Part shown: positions 1 to 12,343 of the stretch, in pieces
Numbering within the stretch: the stretch's first letter is position 1
Layout: every line of letters begins with the position of its first letter
DNA from: Spinellus fusiger
Taxonomy: Eukaryota; Mucoromycota; Mucoromycetes; Mucorales; Phycomycetaceae
Direction of reading: 5' to 3'
NCBI GenBank assembly: GCA_025094145.1
Contig: JALLLS010000027.1
Span: 1 to 64,000, forward strand
Length of the DNA stretch: 64,000 bases
Position numbers and translations under genes: made by a program
Notes under the pieces: generated by a model
Told to the model about the DNA's origin: nothing
Seen by the model: the letters and a program-made list of their open reading frames with translations, nothing else
Database searches by the model: none

Positions 1-2989
1 TCTGATGAATCCACACCAACTGAATCTATGGCAGATGACAGAATCCGAAGCACAAATGATAAGCAATGATATCTTTCTGCACACTCATACAGGTAAGACA
101 TCTAAACACATACAAAAAAGAAGAAGAACAGCACTCACAATAACAACAAAAGATGACTTGCAGGACGATGGTAATCTTGCTGAAAAAGCATCTACCACCC
201 CGTCTGTACCAGTGCCTAGCTTTGCACCTATTGTCATTACAGTGGAATATACACTTGACCATCCCAAAGCAGGTGTCATGTTTATTGAGCCTGATGATGA
301 TGTAGCACCCTATGTAAGTTAATACACCCCACCACGCACTTATAGGCGATTCAATATTATTCTTATTTGTGTTATTGTAGCGCTATAGTCATCTCTACAC
401 AGTCAACCAGCCCTTACCAGGAGCCACCCGTGGATGGCTACCTTGTATTGATCGACTGTCTGAACGATGTACTTGGGAAATGGAGTTCATTGTGCCCCGT
501 AAAATGGGTGGCTTCAATCATGACTATGATGTAGAGGGTGTATTTGAAGAGGAAGAGGAATCTACTATAGTAGTATGCAGTGGTGATGTAGTAGAGCAGG
601 TAAAGAGAGACAGAGAAAGAGAAAGAGAAAGAGAGAGAGAATAACAGAGAATAACACCCTATTAGGTCATTCACCCTTTGGATCCTAGCAAAAAGATTGT
701 ACATTATAGCTTATCAGTACCTACAGCAGCTCCTTTCATTGGATTCGCCATTGGTCCTTTTGAGATGATAAAGCTGTCTCCCTTGCAACTCCAGGAAGAA
801 GTACTGAATGCTGCTGATCTGGATGAGAACCAGCAACAGAGTCTTATGGCAGAGATCAACATGATGTCTAATATCTATGCATTTGCTCTGCCTGGAAAGG
901 AAGAAGAATTAAGTATTAGTTGTAGTTTCTTAATGCATGTAAGTGAGAAGAAGAAAGGAATCCTATACATCTTTTATTTTATTTTATATTATATCTATTT
1001 AATATATTATCATTGTTTCGTGTCTGATCACCATCACAACCACTTATAGGCTATGCACTTTTATGCACAAGAATATGGCTCCTACCCCTTCTCTGACTTT
1101 AAGATGGTGTTTGTAGAAGATGCCTGGAATGAAACAGTGTCGTGTGCTTCATTGGCTATTTGCAGGTACATTAGGATACTTTCTCTTGGTAGCTATGATT
1201 GATCCTTCTTGCTCAGCTCCCATCTACTTCATCCTGCCGATATCATTGATCAAACCTACCATACACGACAGGCACTGAGCTTGGCACTGGCAAGACAGTG
1301 GTTTGGTATTCATATCACTCAAAAGTCGTGGCCTGATACATGGCTGGTGTGTGGATTGGCCAATCTGATTGCCTCTCTGTTTATTAAGCGGCATCTTGGT
1401 AACAATGAGTATCGTTTACGACTCAAAAGAGTAAGTAAAGAAGAGATCCCCCACAGCAGTCTATCTATTTATAGTTAGCTACCTACCTACCTATCAACAG
1501 TAGTCTCTAATCATAGTCTGCGTAACTGACAGGACATGGAACTATGCTGCTCATTGGACATTAATCGTCCTCCTCTGTACAATCCCGCCTTGCCTTCTCC
1601 ACTGGACCCAGAAGACCTGGATTTCTTGGAACTAAAAGCACCGCTTGTTCTTTACATGCTGGACAAACGTATGTGCAAGGGAGGAGGCACCCTTGGACTG
1701 TCGCGTGTTTTGCCCAAGATCCTTGTGTCTGCCATGAGTGGTGAACTTGTCCAGAATGCCATCAGCACACACTACTTTATGAAACTGTGTCGCAAAGTGA
1801 GTGGATTCGACACAAAGACATTTGCAGACCAGTGGGTGTACAAGAGTGGCTGTCCAAAGTTCTCCTTTTCTTTCCACTTTAACCGCAAGAAGATGGTGGT
1901 GGAGATCTTTATGAAGCAAGAAAACACCAATGCAGTGATTGGTACAGGCGATACGTCGGCCCATGCTACGACGGACGAAGGCGCTGTTCACTTCCAAGAG
2001 CTGATCACACCCTTGTTTACAGGCAATTTCACTGTACGTATTCACGAGGCAGATGGAACACCGTATGAGCATATTCTTGATATCCAAACCAACAAGCATA
2101 AGTTCGAGGTTCAGTTCAATACAAAATACAAACGTATTCGACGCAACACAAAGCGTTTCTTGGCAAAACAGGCTGCTGCTGCCGCGGCTGTAGCAGAAGA
2201 AGAAAACGAAAATGAAGATGGCGATGGCACCACGAATGTGTTGGGCATTATCCCTAGTTTGGGACTGGGCATGCCTATTTTTGAGGATCCCCAGCATAAA
2301 CAAGAATGGAAGATTGTGGAGTGGGGACAGGACGAAGAAGACACAAGTGGTGCTGCCAGTGCCATGTTTGACTGGATTCGTTTGGACGCAGAATTTGAAT
2401 GGTTGAGTGTGTTTGATTTCCAACAGCCAGATTACATGTGGGCAGCTCAGCTAACAAAGGACAGAGATGTGGCGGCCCAACACGATGCTATTGAAGCACT
2501 ACGACACATGCCCTCTTTACCTACGTCGACGAGTTTATTACGTGCACTGTTGGATCCCAAATGCTTTTATAAGATTCGAATGGAAGCAGCCTATGCACTG
2601 GCTACATGTGCTATTCCCACATTGGATTATACAGGCCTTCATCAATTGAACAAGATGTTCCAGAAACGGTATTGTTTTCCTACCGGCACTTCTCATATGG
2701 ATCTGGATGATGAAATACCACTGAGTTTGACGATTCCAAAGCCGAACAACTTCTCCACACTTTCAGACTACTTTATTCAAAAGGCAGTGGTGATTGCATT
2801 TTCACAAGTGAGAGATCAGCATGGCCTGACGCCTATCAAGATACGGCAGTTCTTATTGGATCTGCTAAAGTACAATGATAATATTAGCAATGAGGTATGC
2901 TGGTACTACTATGCTCATTACTACAATAGACATGTATTCACTTGCAATGTGTGTTGTGTGTGTGTTGTGTGTGTGTTGTGTGTGTGTGT

Positions 2990-3020
<31 letters not shown>

Positions 3021-6000
3021 GTTCTCTGATTGTTACTATGTGGCCTCTCTTATTTCTGCTGTGGGCGATTCCTTATTACCATCCCCTGATGTCCCAGATG
3101 CACTTCAATTCGATGATATGGAAGGAGAACAGTTACTTATTGCCGTCAAATCAGAAATTGAGCGATTTCGTACACTGGATTATGTGATTCCTACCTATCA
3201 TAATGTAGTGACAGTGGCATGCATCAAGGTAAATAATAGCTTTCATAGGTAAACTACTAATGCCTATTCTTCCTTTAGACAATGACAAAACTAGCACTGA
3301 ATAACTTGCTGGAGATTGATACAAATATTCTCCTCCACTATACAAGGTAAAATGCATATTAGGATCATTAAAAAAAAGAAGAAACAATAACAGGGTCTAT
3401 TTAGATATGGCAACTTTATTGAGATTCGATTAGCAGCATTTGATAGTCTTTTTGTGCTGTGTGGTCTTACTGTGAATGCACTGACTCGCTATTTCTTAAC
3501 AGTCATCCATAATGATCCATGTGCTTATGTGTCTCATTATGTAGCACGAGCCATGCTGGCGTGGTTGGGATTAGCAATGAGAGAAAAGGAGGACCTGCCA
3601 CAGGGTCGATATGCAGAAGAGTTTGCTGAAGAAGAAGGCAAGGTGACGATTGATGATGAAAAGCAGTCGCTTGGAAAGGCACCTCATTTGGAATTCCAGG
3701 CGAGTGTGAAGCATTTAAGAAAGCGGTTTGAGGACAATGCAGTACTACAACAGAGTATATGGGAGCTATTAAAGTAAGTTCTATGGGCTGCTGCGTAGTT
3801 ATTGACTTGGTATCGTGATAGCTCCACTGAATATGCAGAATTGGATCATTGTATTCGAAAGTACTTGTTGCAGTTCTGTGAATACATGTACAAGTCTGTG
3901 GATGTTGGCCTCAAGGTCACCATTCGCGTGCCTACTTTACCTGTGAGTGCTGAAAGAGGGTTGATATTCATTTATCATTCAATAATGAACACAATGGTAA
4001 TAACACCATTCATTAATCATCCTATAGGTTACAGAACTGGCTGAAGAGACAAAAGACCCAGAAACGCCACCAGCACCCTCTATTCTTCGTATTAGCAAAC
4101 CAAAACCATCACAATTGCGCAAGGAAGAAAGTAAATTAGCTTCTTTTGTATGTTAGTGGATCTCTAATGCCTTTTCTTTGATAGATCCTGTCAAATCACA
4201 AAAGAAAACAACACCAAAAACAGTGCACATTAAAACAGAACCTACGTCTACTTCTCAACCTGTTTCTACTTCTCAACCTGTTTCAACAGCGGTAAAGCCA
4301 GCACAAGCATCTTCTCATACCTCTGCTTCTGTACTCTCCAACTCTACTTCTTCCAACTCTACCTCTTCTCCTGCTGCTGGGCCAGCTAAATCTGCTATTT
4401 CTGTGCGTATTTCTACTTCTTCTACTGCTGCCTCTGCCTCTGCTGGTGCTCCCGTATCTGTGTTTACTTCTGTCTCAAATTCTGCTGCTGCCACAAGTGC
4501 TATCACAAGTGCTGCTTCTGCTTCTGCTTCTACCACTAAGCCTGTCAGTGTACCTACCACTGCTTCTGCTGCCAAGTCTGTTACTGCTTCTGTAGCTAGA
4601 GTTGCTTCTACAGTTGTCTCAAAACCACCTAAATCCTCTCATCCTCCCAAGCCTAAGCCCAAGCCCACTGACCTGCCACCTATGACTAGTGAGAAAACAG
4701 CAGTCTGTCCTTCATCTGAATACAAAGCAGTGCCGTCTGTTCCAAAGGTCACCATCAAAAGATCCGAGGGAATGTCTGGAGAAGAGAACAAACGTTGTCG
4801 GCGGGTGTTTAGTAAGCTATTCAAGCATCGATCAGCCCTTCCTTTTTTACAGCCAGTGGATGAAGGACTGGATGGTGCTCCAGAATACTATAAAATGATC
4901 AAGTAAGTCATTATCATCTTGTCATCATTATAGTGCTCTTATTCCTATTATTAGGAGACCCATGGATCTTAGTAGCATAAAGGTAATAGATACTAGAACA
5001 TTGCTCAATAGATAACACACAGCCAAAAGATACTCATGGGTGTGTTTTATGGATACCACTTAGACCAAGTTGGATAATAAGCAATATCCCTCTTTCCGTC
5101 ACTTTGAAGATGATGTTCGCTTAATGATAAGCAACTGTTTTGCCTACAATGGACCAGGGACATTTGTCTACAATGAAGGACAGACACTGGAACTGGTGCT
5201 TGAAAAGGAGCTGGCACAAATCAAGGGCAAGGAAAGCGAAGAGACTCAGAACATAACCATTGTAGAGAATCCTGTTAAATCCTATACAACTACAAAACCA
5301 GTAATAAAGCCTGAACCATCGCCCTCTGCTGTTGCTTCAGTACCAAAGACAGTTCTTCCTGTGAAATTAACACCCACGAAATTAACACAGCCAGTCAAGT
5401 TAACCTCACCTATCAAGCTAACTCCACCTGTCAAGCTAACTCCACCTGTCAAGTCTACACCTCCTGTCAAGTCTACACCTCCTGTCAAGTCTACACCTCC
5501 TGCCAAGCCTACACCTCCTGCCAAGCCTACAACTTCTGTTAAGCCTACAACTTCTGTTAAGCCTACACCTCCTGCTAAGCCTACACCTCCTGCTAAGCCT
5601 ACACCTCCTGCTAAGCCTACACCTCCTGCTAAGCCTACACCTCCTGCTAAGCCTACATCTTCTGTTAAGCTTACATCTTCTGTTAAGCCTACATCTTCTG
5701 TTAAGTCTACACCTTCTGTTAAGCCTACATCGCCTGCCTCCAAGCCAGCTGCTCCTCACTATGCTGCTGCTGCTACTGCTGCTACTGCTGGATCACCACC
5801 CCTCAAAAAACAGCAACAAGAAGAACCTTTGTCCATGAAGGAGAAGCTGATGAAAGTACTTACCAAGGCCATGGAGTGTCGACATGCATTTGAGTTTTTA
5901 CGCCCTGTAGATCCAGTTGAACAAGGTGTACCTCATTACTTCACTATTATCAAAAACCCTATGGATTTAAGCACGATCAAATCAAAGTTAATCAAAGGCC

Positions 6001-7377
6001 AATACTCACATCCTCAGCAAATGGATGATGATGTGCGTCTTATGCTAAGAAATTGTTTCCACTTCAATCCTGTGGATACCTATGTCTACAATGAGGCAAA
6101 ACAGTTGGATGAGGTGTTTACTACTGCCTACAAGGCGTATTTTGGAAACATTCAGCGTACATCTACAGAAGCATCCAAAGAGAGCCCCAAGGCGGCATCT
6201 GCTGCTGCTGCTGCTCCTCCTCTTCTTGTACCTGTGAAGCTCAAGTCTCCTAACATAAGTGGGTCTCATGCTGAAAAGGTGAAGATCAAGAGTGAGTCTC
6301 TTGAGCAAAAGTCAGTATCACAGGCACCATCACAGACACAGACACAACAACCTCCTCATAAAGTGATGAAACTGGAGCATCCAAATCAGCAAGTACGATC
6401 AGAGAAGCCTGTCAAGTCTTCCAAGCCAAAAACAGCACCTGCCCATCCCACCGTAGATATTCATAATATGAAAGGGTGTGATCGTATATTAAAGAAAGTC
6501 TGGCAGCATCAGTCTTCACATCCATTCTATGAGCCAGTAAGTACACAATAAGTGAATAAGAGTGTATTCTATGATATCGACGGGCACACACTTCTAGGTA
6601 GATGCAGTTGCTCTTAACATTCCTCAGTATTATGAAGTGATTAAGGTGAGTTGGAGTAGATACTAGAGTCAATGCTATAGCCTATGCCAACCAGACTACC
6701 CACTGAATCTACTAACACTATAATGCATTGTCTATTAGCGACCCATGGACTTGTCTGCAGTACGCAATAACCTTGAACATGCAAAGTATAACACCATTTG
6801 GGAGGTAGAGAAAGACATTCGCCAGATATTTTGGAACTGCTACCTTTTCAACGATGCTTCTTCTTGGGTTGCACAACAAGGAAAAGCCTTGGAATCCTTC
6901 TTTAACCAGATCTGGGCTGCTGAATTTGCTGACCCCAATGCTTTGGCAGGGGAAGACAAGCGCTTAGCCCAACATATTATTAACAAGCTCACCCTCCATG
7001 ATGCTGCTCCTCTCTTCAATGAGCCTGTGGATAGCACTCTTCTTCCTGATTACCGTAAGATCGTCAAGAACCCCATGGACCTGCGCACTGTGAATGAGAA
7101 GCTTGAGTCTGGAAAGTACACCAGTGCCTATGCTATGGATGCAGATGTTCGACTGGTCTTTTCCAATTGTTATGCCTACAACAGTTCTGTTACTTATGCC
7201 TATGAGCAAGGAAAGAGGCTCGAGAGGTATTATCAGAATGTAGGCAAGAAGTTTAGAACAAGAGCCAAAGAAACAACTCCTACTCTTTCTTCCTCTCCGT
7301 CCAGTGTAAAACGGAAGCGATCACCTTCCCTCAGTCCTTCCAATAGCCACGGACGGCCAACGAAGCGTATTGAATGA
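1..7377 (+). CDS. TAF2: TFIID subunit TAF2 with four C-terminal bromodomains (5' end outside window)
   Basis: This is a core promoter-recognition subunit of TFIID; TAF2 is an M1-aminopeptidase-like protein without peptidase function. Exons I can trace: up to 313, 381-599, 666-938, 1050-1165, 1217-1430, 1533-2894, 3022-3228, 3279-3346, 3405-3773, 3822-3942, 4028-4130, 4185-4902, 4955-4982, 5064-6536, 6598-6645, 6739-7377. TAF2-type signatures include GWLPCIDRLSERCTWE near 430-480, then an M1-like and HEAT-like region to about 4130. After it come a Ser/Ala/Thr-rich linker and four bromodomains: about 4785-5215, 5840-6150, 6465-6925 and 6955-7255. Each keeps the acetyl-lysine-contacting Asn (CFAYN, CFHFN, CYLFN, CYAYN) and a PMDL ZA-loop motif. 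The tail is basic (VKRKRS). Family membership is firm. The start codon is not in view, and the first visible exon is uncertain upstream of about 160. Confidence 0.93.
2945..3016. repeat. TG microsatellite inside TAF2 intron
   Basis: A (TG)n/TTGTG tract of about 70 bp fills most of the intron between the exons ending at 2894 and starting at 3022. It runs almost into the acceptor (ttaatag at the exon edge). Confidence 0.9.
5385..5740 (+). repeat. 18-bp coding minisatellite (six-residue Pro/Thr/Lys repeat) in TAF2
   Basis: About twenty degenerate copies of an 18-bp unit, such as aagcctacacctcctgct, encode (K-x-T-P-P-x)n between bromodomains 1 and 2. Runs of identical neighbouring units (for example 5567-5660) suggest recent expansion. 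All units keep frame. Confidence 0.9.
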
Positions 7378-9934
7378 GTTGTAAAATATATTTGTTTGTT
7401 TGTTTAATGATGAGTGTGTTCTGTTTGTTCTATATGTATTATTATTCTATAACTGCATCTTTAACTGTGTATGTATACACACAAATACATCTTTTTATTA
7501 AGGATATATATATATATAATGTATATCTTCGCTTAATTATACGTGGATAGGACGTGTCTTGTGCCTACACTCTTTTTATTATTATTAGAGTTACCCACAC
7601 CTGATAAAAGCGTTTGTGTCGCTGGTCAGTGCCTTGGACGACCTGTTGTAATATGTCAGTTCTACCACTCAAGCTATGTTCTTCTCAGTCACTCATGCTT
7701 ACAAGACCATTGACATTGTTTCTAAACACACGTCTTGCTCCCAGTGGATGTCTATTTATAAGCAACCTACCTGCTTTAGTGACGATTGAATGATGACGTA
7801 GATTGCATCAATTCACTGAAATGTACAGCAAGCAGGCTATTTTTATTATTTATTATTTATTATTTTTTCATAATTCTTATTTTTCATTGGCCTCCATCGA
7901 TCAGTAGAGTGGATTATTGTTTAGTGTTGTTATTGGTCATAATAAGTATAGACTCTAGAGTGAACTCTCTTATTAAAAAAAAGACCAGTAAAAGTATAAA
8001 GGCTAGCATGAAAAAGAAAAAGAAAGAGAAAACAGAAGAATGTCTTTCTTGGGAGAAGTCTATGCCTAGTTTAAGAATCTATTTCTTTCTCTCTCTCTCT
8101 TATGGTTTAAACATATTATAATAAAACATATATAGAACATAGTGTTAATGATTACTGATCTGTCTTATTATCATAGGATGAAAGTGTCAGAAAAAGTGTC
8201 AGAATATAATGTTTTAGTGTCAACACAATAAAAAGGTGTTTATCATACTATAGAGTGTGATTTAACTCTGATTAATCTAATAACAAAACAAAAAAAGTGA
8301 GTGAGAACTTCCTTATTCTTTTATTCTTCTAATGATATTATTACTGTTTGTAGGTCTGTCTTGAAACTGCCTATAATAAGATTGTAAAAAAATTACCTTT
8401 TTCTTTTGCAAATACCAATGAAGATCAAGTGATGAGAATAGATCAAAGTAATTTACTCAATTGTTTCATTGGTTTGTATATAAGAACATAGTATTTGTGG
8501 TAAGTGAGTCAATTATCAAATTAAAGAAACAGGAACTGTAAAAGTAACTTTTGTTTATGACCGATGAGTTTTCCTTTTTCTTTTTTCAGTAACATTGTAT
8601 TGGAATAGAACTTAAGACATTGATTTTAGTCTCTTTTAAATTAAAGCTAAAGAAGTAGATTGATGTAAACATGTTTAAATTTTATGCTCTATTCTGTTGG
8701 TTTCTTGTCTTTTGATGAATAACTATAGACACTATGATAAATCTAGCTTTTTATTCCAAAATAAAACACAAGACATATGCCCTACCATAATGGATTTATT
8801 CTTCAGTAACAAAACCGGGGTTTTCCTCAAAGCTTCTCACTTTTTCGGTGGCCAATATCAATTGATCTTTGGAGATACCGCAAGAATTTGAAGATTTGTT
8901 CGATCAACACGTATTTTTATAGGGTGTAATACAAAAGGCACATGTCATGCCGACAATAGTCCCAAGAATACTCGCGCCAATATCAATAACACTAATAATA
9001 TATCTTTACTCCTTGAGTAATGCTATATAAGAAGAAACAAATAGTTTATTCAGTCAATATTCTTGCATTCTGTTTTCACATGGTGATTACCTTTGGTCTA
9101 CTGTGTTAGTTTATAATGACTTGATTTTGCCAAAACTATACACGATGCATAATAAACTTTATTTGTGTACAACCATAAACAGAAGGTGTATTTTATCAAG
9201 TCATTTTTTGCATTGTGATTTACAATAATAAACCCGACTATTGAACTTATCCTATGTATTTATTTATTTTCTATAATAATAAAAAGGAAAGGGAAAATAT
9301 TTGTACTTTATATCACTTATAAAAGAGAAAAGTAGTTTATAAGTAAAAATAAATAAAGTGCAAGTAATAAAATATAGTTCATAGTGTAGCTAGTTGAGGG
9401 CTGATGATTCTATTTGTAATTATCTGTGCTCTGTTATCCTGTCATTCATTGTGCTTACATATAGAGTCATTGTGGTGACATATCTGCTAAATTCATTTAT
9501 TTATTTTTATATTTAGATTTTTACTCTATTTTTTTTTTTGAAGTTGAGAGATGAAACAAACTTCTCATGACATGTACAACCCAAATGGCTCTTTTGAACA
9601 TGCAAATTGTAAACATTTGCTATAGTAACTAATCAACTCAATATACTCTTTTCTCAGTGTGTTCTTAACTGGTAGAAATGCTTAATAAATTTAATATTAA
9701 TTGATTCTTTAGTGTCAATCATCTACCATCGTCTGCTTAGACCTTTGAATGCCTGGTAAAACACGAAGAATACAAAAGAAAAATGGACACGAAAAGTGGA
9801 CTTATAAAGAATTGCTATCCTCTATGGGGGGGCTTTGTAGACCAATCTTGTATTTAATAGAATTACACTAAAGTCTTTTACTATAAAAGTGATAGTACTA
9901 TCATTCTAGAACTTTTTGATCTCTTTTTTATATC
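7378..9934. other. Gene-poor AT-rich interval
   Basis: About 2.5 kb lies between TAF2 and the homeodomain gene. I see short AT repeats (7506-7520), T-rich and A-rich tracts, and only short low-complexity reading frames such as 7786-8121 and 8697-8891. No conserved protein motif, transposase signature or recognisable RNA was found. Confidence 0.6.
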
Positions 9935-11789
9935 ATGGCATTTAACAAGCCATATTCAGATTATCTTTCCTCAGTTGTAAAAGAGAGTCTAATTTTCTAT
10001 TGTTCTTTTCCTCCTAATCATACCTCTTCTTTTAACAACAATAACAACAATAATTCTGTTACACCATTAAAAACAGAAAAGGTGGAACTGATGAACTTAC
10101 TCGACATGTATATGTGTTTACCTGTCAGTGTATTGCTGCAGGACAGTAGATCACAGGCACCATTGTTGTCCCTGGGATATACTCATGCAGAAAGAGAGGA
10201 TCCTTTGCTCTCGCGTTATTCTTCTGTCTTTCTTAATTCTTCCGAAACCACAGAAATATGTTTGAAAGAAACGCCCTACGATGCCAATCATTCTCTTCCT
10301 GAGATAGAAAGAGACCTCTACGAAGAAGGTTACAGCTACCAAAGTTCTATGGACCTTCCATCAAGTACTCTTACACTAGAAGATCTGAGAATTGATGGAG
10401 TATTTCCATGTGACGTGGAGCTCTTTCCGTCATCCGAACTGGAGGATGAAAAAACGACAAAAGACACATGTCAATCCAATGCCTCTTTAGAAATAAATCC
10501 TTCCGTCGTATCTAATCCATCTTTACCAACTAACTCCTTACCGGTGTTTTCAGATAAAAAGGAAATGCCATTCTCACCAATGGCATTTCCTGAATGGGAA
10601 TCAAGTGACAAAGCCATGGAGTATAGTTCAGCATCAGGTGAAATGTGGCCCTACTATTCTGAACAATCCAGTATACTATGTGATGAACCATCCTTTAGCT
10701 ATTTTACTATGCATAATTGCCCATCCGGTGGTACATTTTACTCATCGCCATCAATACACGAAACATCAGACTTATCAGAGTACAATGCTTATGGCACCGA
10801 ACATCCGATGGAGACCTATAGTGACAGTAACTCTAGTATTTACATTGATCGTATGAAAGAGACTAGCGAGACTATCTCAGAACTGATAAAGGCAATCGAG
10901 CATGCTACTATCATTGCTCAACAGGGTGATTACTTCCTTTACCAGTCTCTTCAAGAAAGAGCCCATGAATTTCTTCAAAGAACCTCAGATTACCAGGAAA
11001 TTGACTATAGTATGCGATACTGCATCATGAAAAAACTTGTAACTCTACTAAGAGTTGTTTCCTCATGCTCCACTGAGGAACAGGTCGACAGTGAATATCA
11101 AGTCAATGAAGAGCCCATACCCAACACTATCGAATGCACTCTCTCTGATGAAGAAGAAAAGACTTGCGAAGATTCTCAATCTTATCATGCTATTCAAGGC
11201 ACCCCCATAGTCATGGCATTAAACTCTTCTTATGATAGTATTCCTTTTCACATCTCCGAAAGTGATAAAGATACTGACTACTGCTTGAGTACAACCACTT
11301 CGGATGAAGAATATCAATACTCTCTCACACCAAAAAGAAAGTATAAGAAAAAAGAAAAGAGCATAGAAAGGCGTTTGAACAAACCACGTAGTAATAAGAT
11401 TATTACTTCTTGTCGACAAGAACTTCCTGAAAGCAGACACCAAAAATCACACAACATTGCCTCTTATTCTCATAGAACCTCAGCGACATCCAGATCTCGC
11501 AAGAATTACAGTGTTGATACAACACGCATGCTCATGAACTGGTATTTATTGAATAATGGAGAAACTCCAGATAACGAGAACAGAGATCGACTTGCTTCAA
11601 GTACACAAAAAACTCCCGCACAAAGTACGTGATAATTAACTAGCCACTACTAAAACTTGTATTGTCTCTACTTAGTTTCAGAATGCACGTCGCCGGCATA
11701 AGAGCAAGCTATTACAGTTTAATGAGCTCACTGCTGCCCATCCGTCTGATATTTATGATTATGATTCCTTTATGGCTTATATTCTCTAA
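9935..11789 (+). pseudogene. Homeodomain (TALE-like) transcription factor, apparently broken in helix 3
   Basis: A 565-codon open frame (9935-11632) is Ser/Glu-rich. It has a basic segment near residues 465-485 (PKRKYKKKEK) and ends in most of a homeodomain: a basic N-arm, helix 1 with MLMNWYLLNNGETPD, and helix 2 with DRLASSTQKTPAQ. The frame stops at TGA (11630-11632), exactly where the invariant Trp of helix 3 is expected. After an acceptor ending at 11675 the sequence continues FQNARRRHKSKL and ends at a TAA at 11787-11789. The available GT donors (11625, 11629) do not restore phase with this second exon. I therefore call a damaged exon junction: a real lesion, an assembly error or unusual splicing. 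Target genes are unknown. Confidence 0.6.
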
Positions 11790-12343
11790 GAGTGTGTTTA
11801 AAGTGTCTATCACTCCCCTTGCATAATATTCCCCCATCTCTTTTTCTTTATAGATATGACTCTATTAAGATTAAGTTACCTATCCATCGATAGCTTTTTT
11901 AAATAATAAAAAATAAAAAAATAAAAAATAAAAAATCAATTCCATTCTACTGTAGCTCCCATCAATAATATAACTAAATAAAAGTCTTTTTCATTGATAT
12001 TCCATAATGTACAAGATAGCCTTTTTTTATATATGGCTTGAGAGATGTGTGGGCAAATACTTGGGATCCACCTCCTATTTCATAAATAAAAATTAAATAT
12101 ATAGAAAGGGATGTTTTTATTATAAATCTTTATGTCTGATAATGGAAAATAGTTTATCTTGTATGTTTACTGCTATCGTCTAATCTTACTATAACTCATC
12201 CATCCAACTTAGAGAATAATGACAGGAAAGGACATAAGTCATCAATTTAAATCGCCGCTTGTCTGTGCGAACAATATCACTGAAAAAAGAAATAGATAAA
12301 AGACTAGTGATGAGCCACTGTTCAAACAAGACTCCAAACGACG
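11790..12343. other. Intergenic AT-rich spacer
   Basis: It holds A/T tracts (11905-11940) and presumably the 3' end of the homeodomain gene and the 5' leader of the auxilin gene. No other feature was recognised. Confidence 0.5.

Noticed and set aside
5385..5740. CRISPR-like array of short repeats
   Set aside because: The units are contiguous 18-bp coding repeats without spacers, in a eukaryotic gene.
5282..5759. Antisense frames full of Gly/Val or Arg/Cys repeats
   Set aside because: They are shadows of the TAF2 minisatellite on the opposite strand.
7786..8121. 111-codon frame in the spacer after TAF2
   Set aside because: Low-complexity, AT-driven composition with no motif or splice context.
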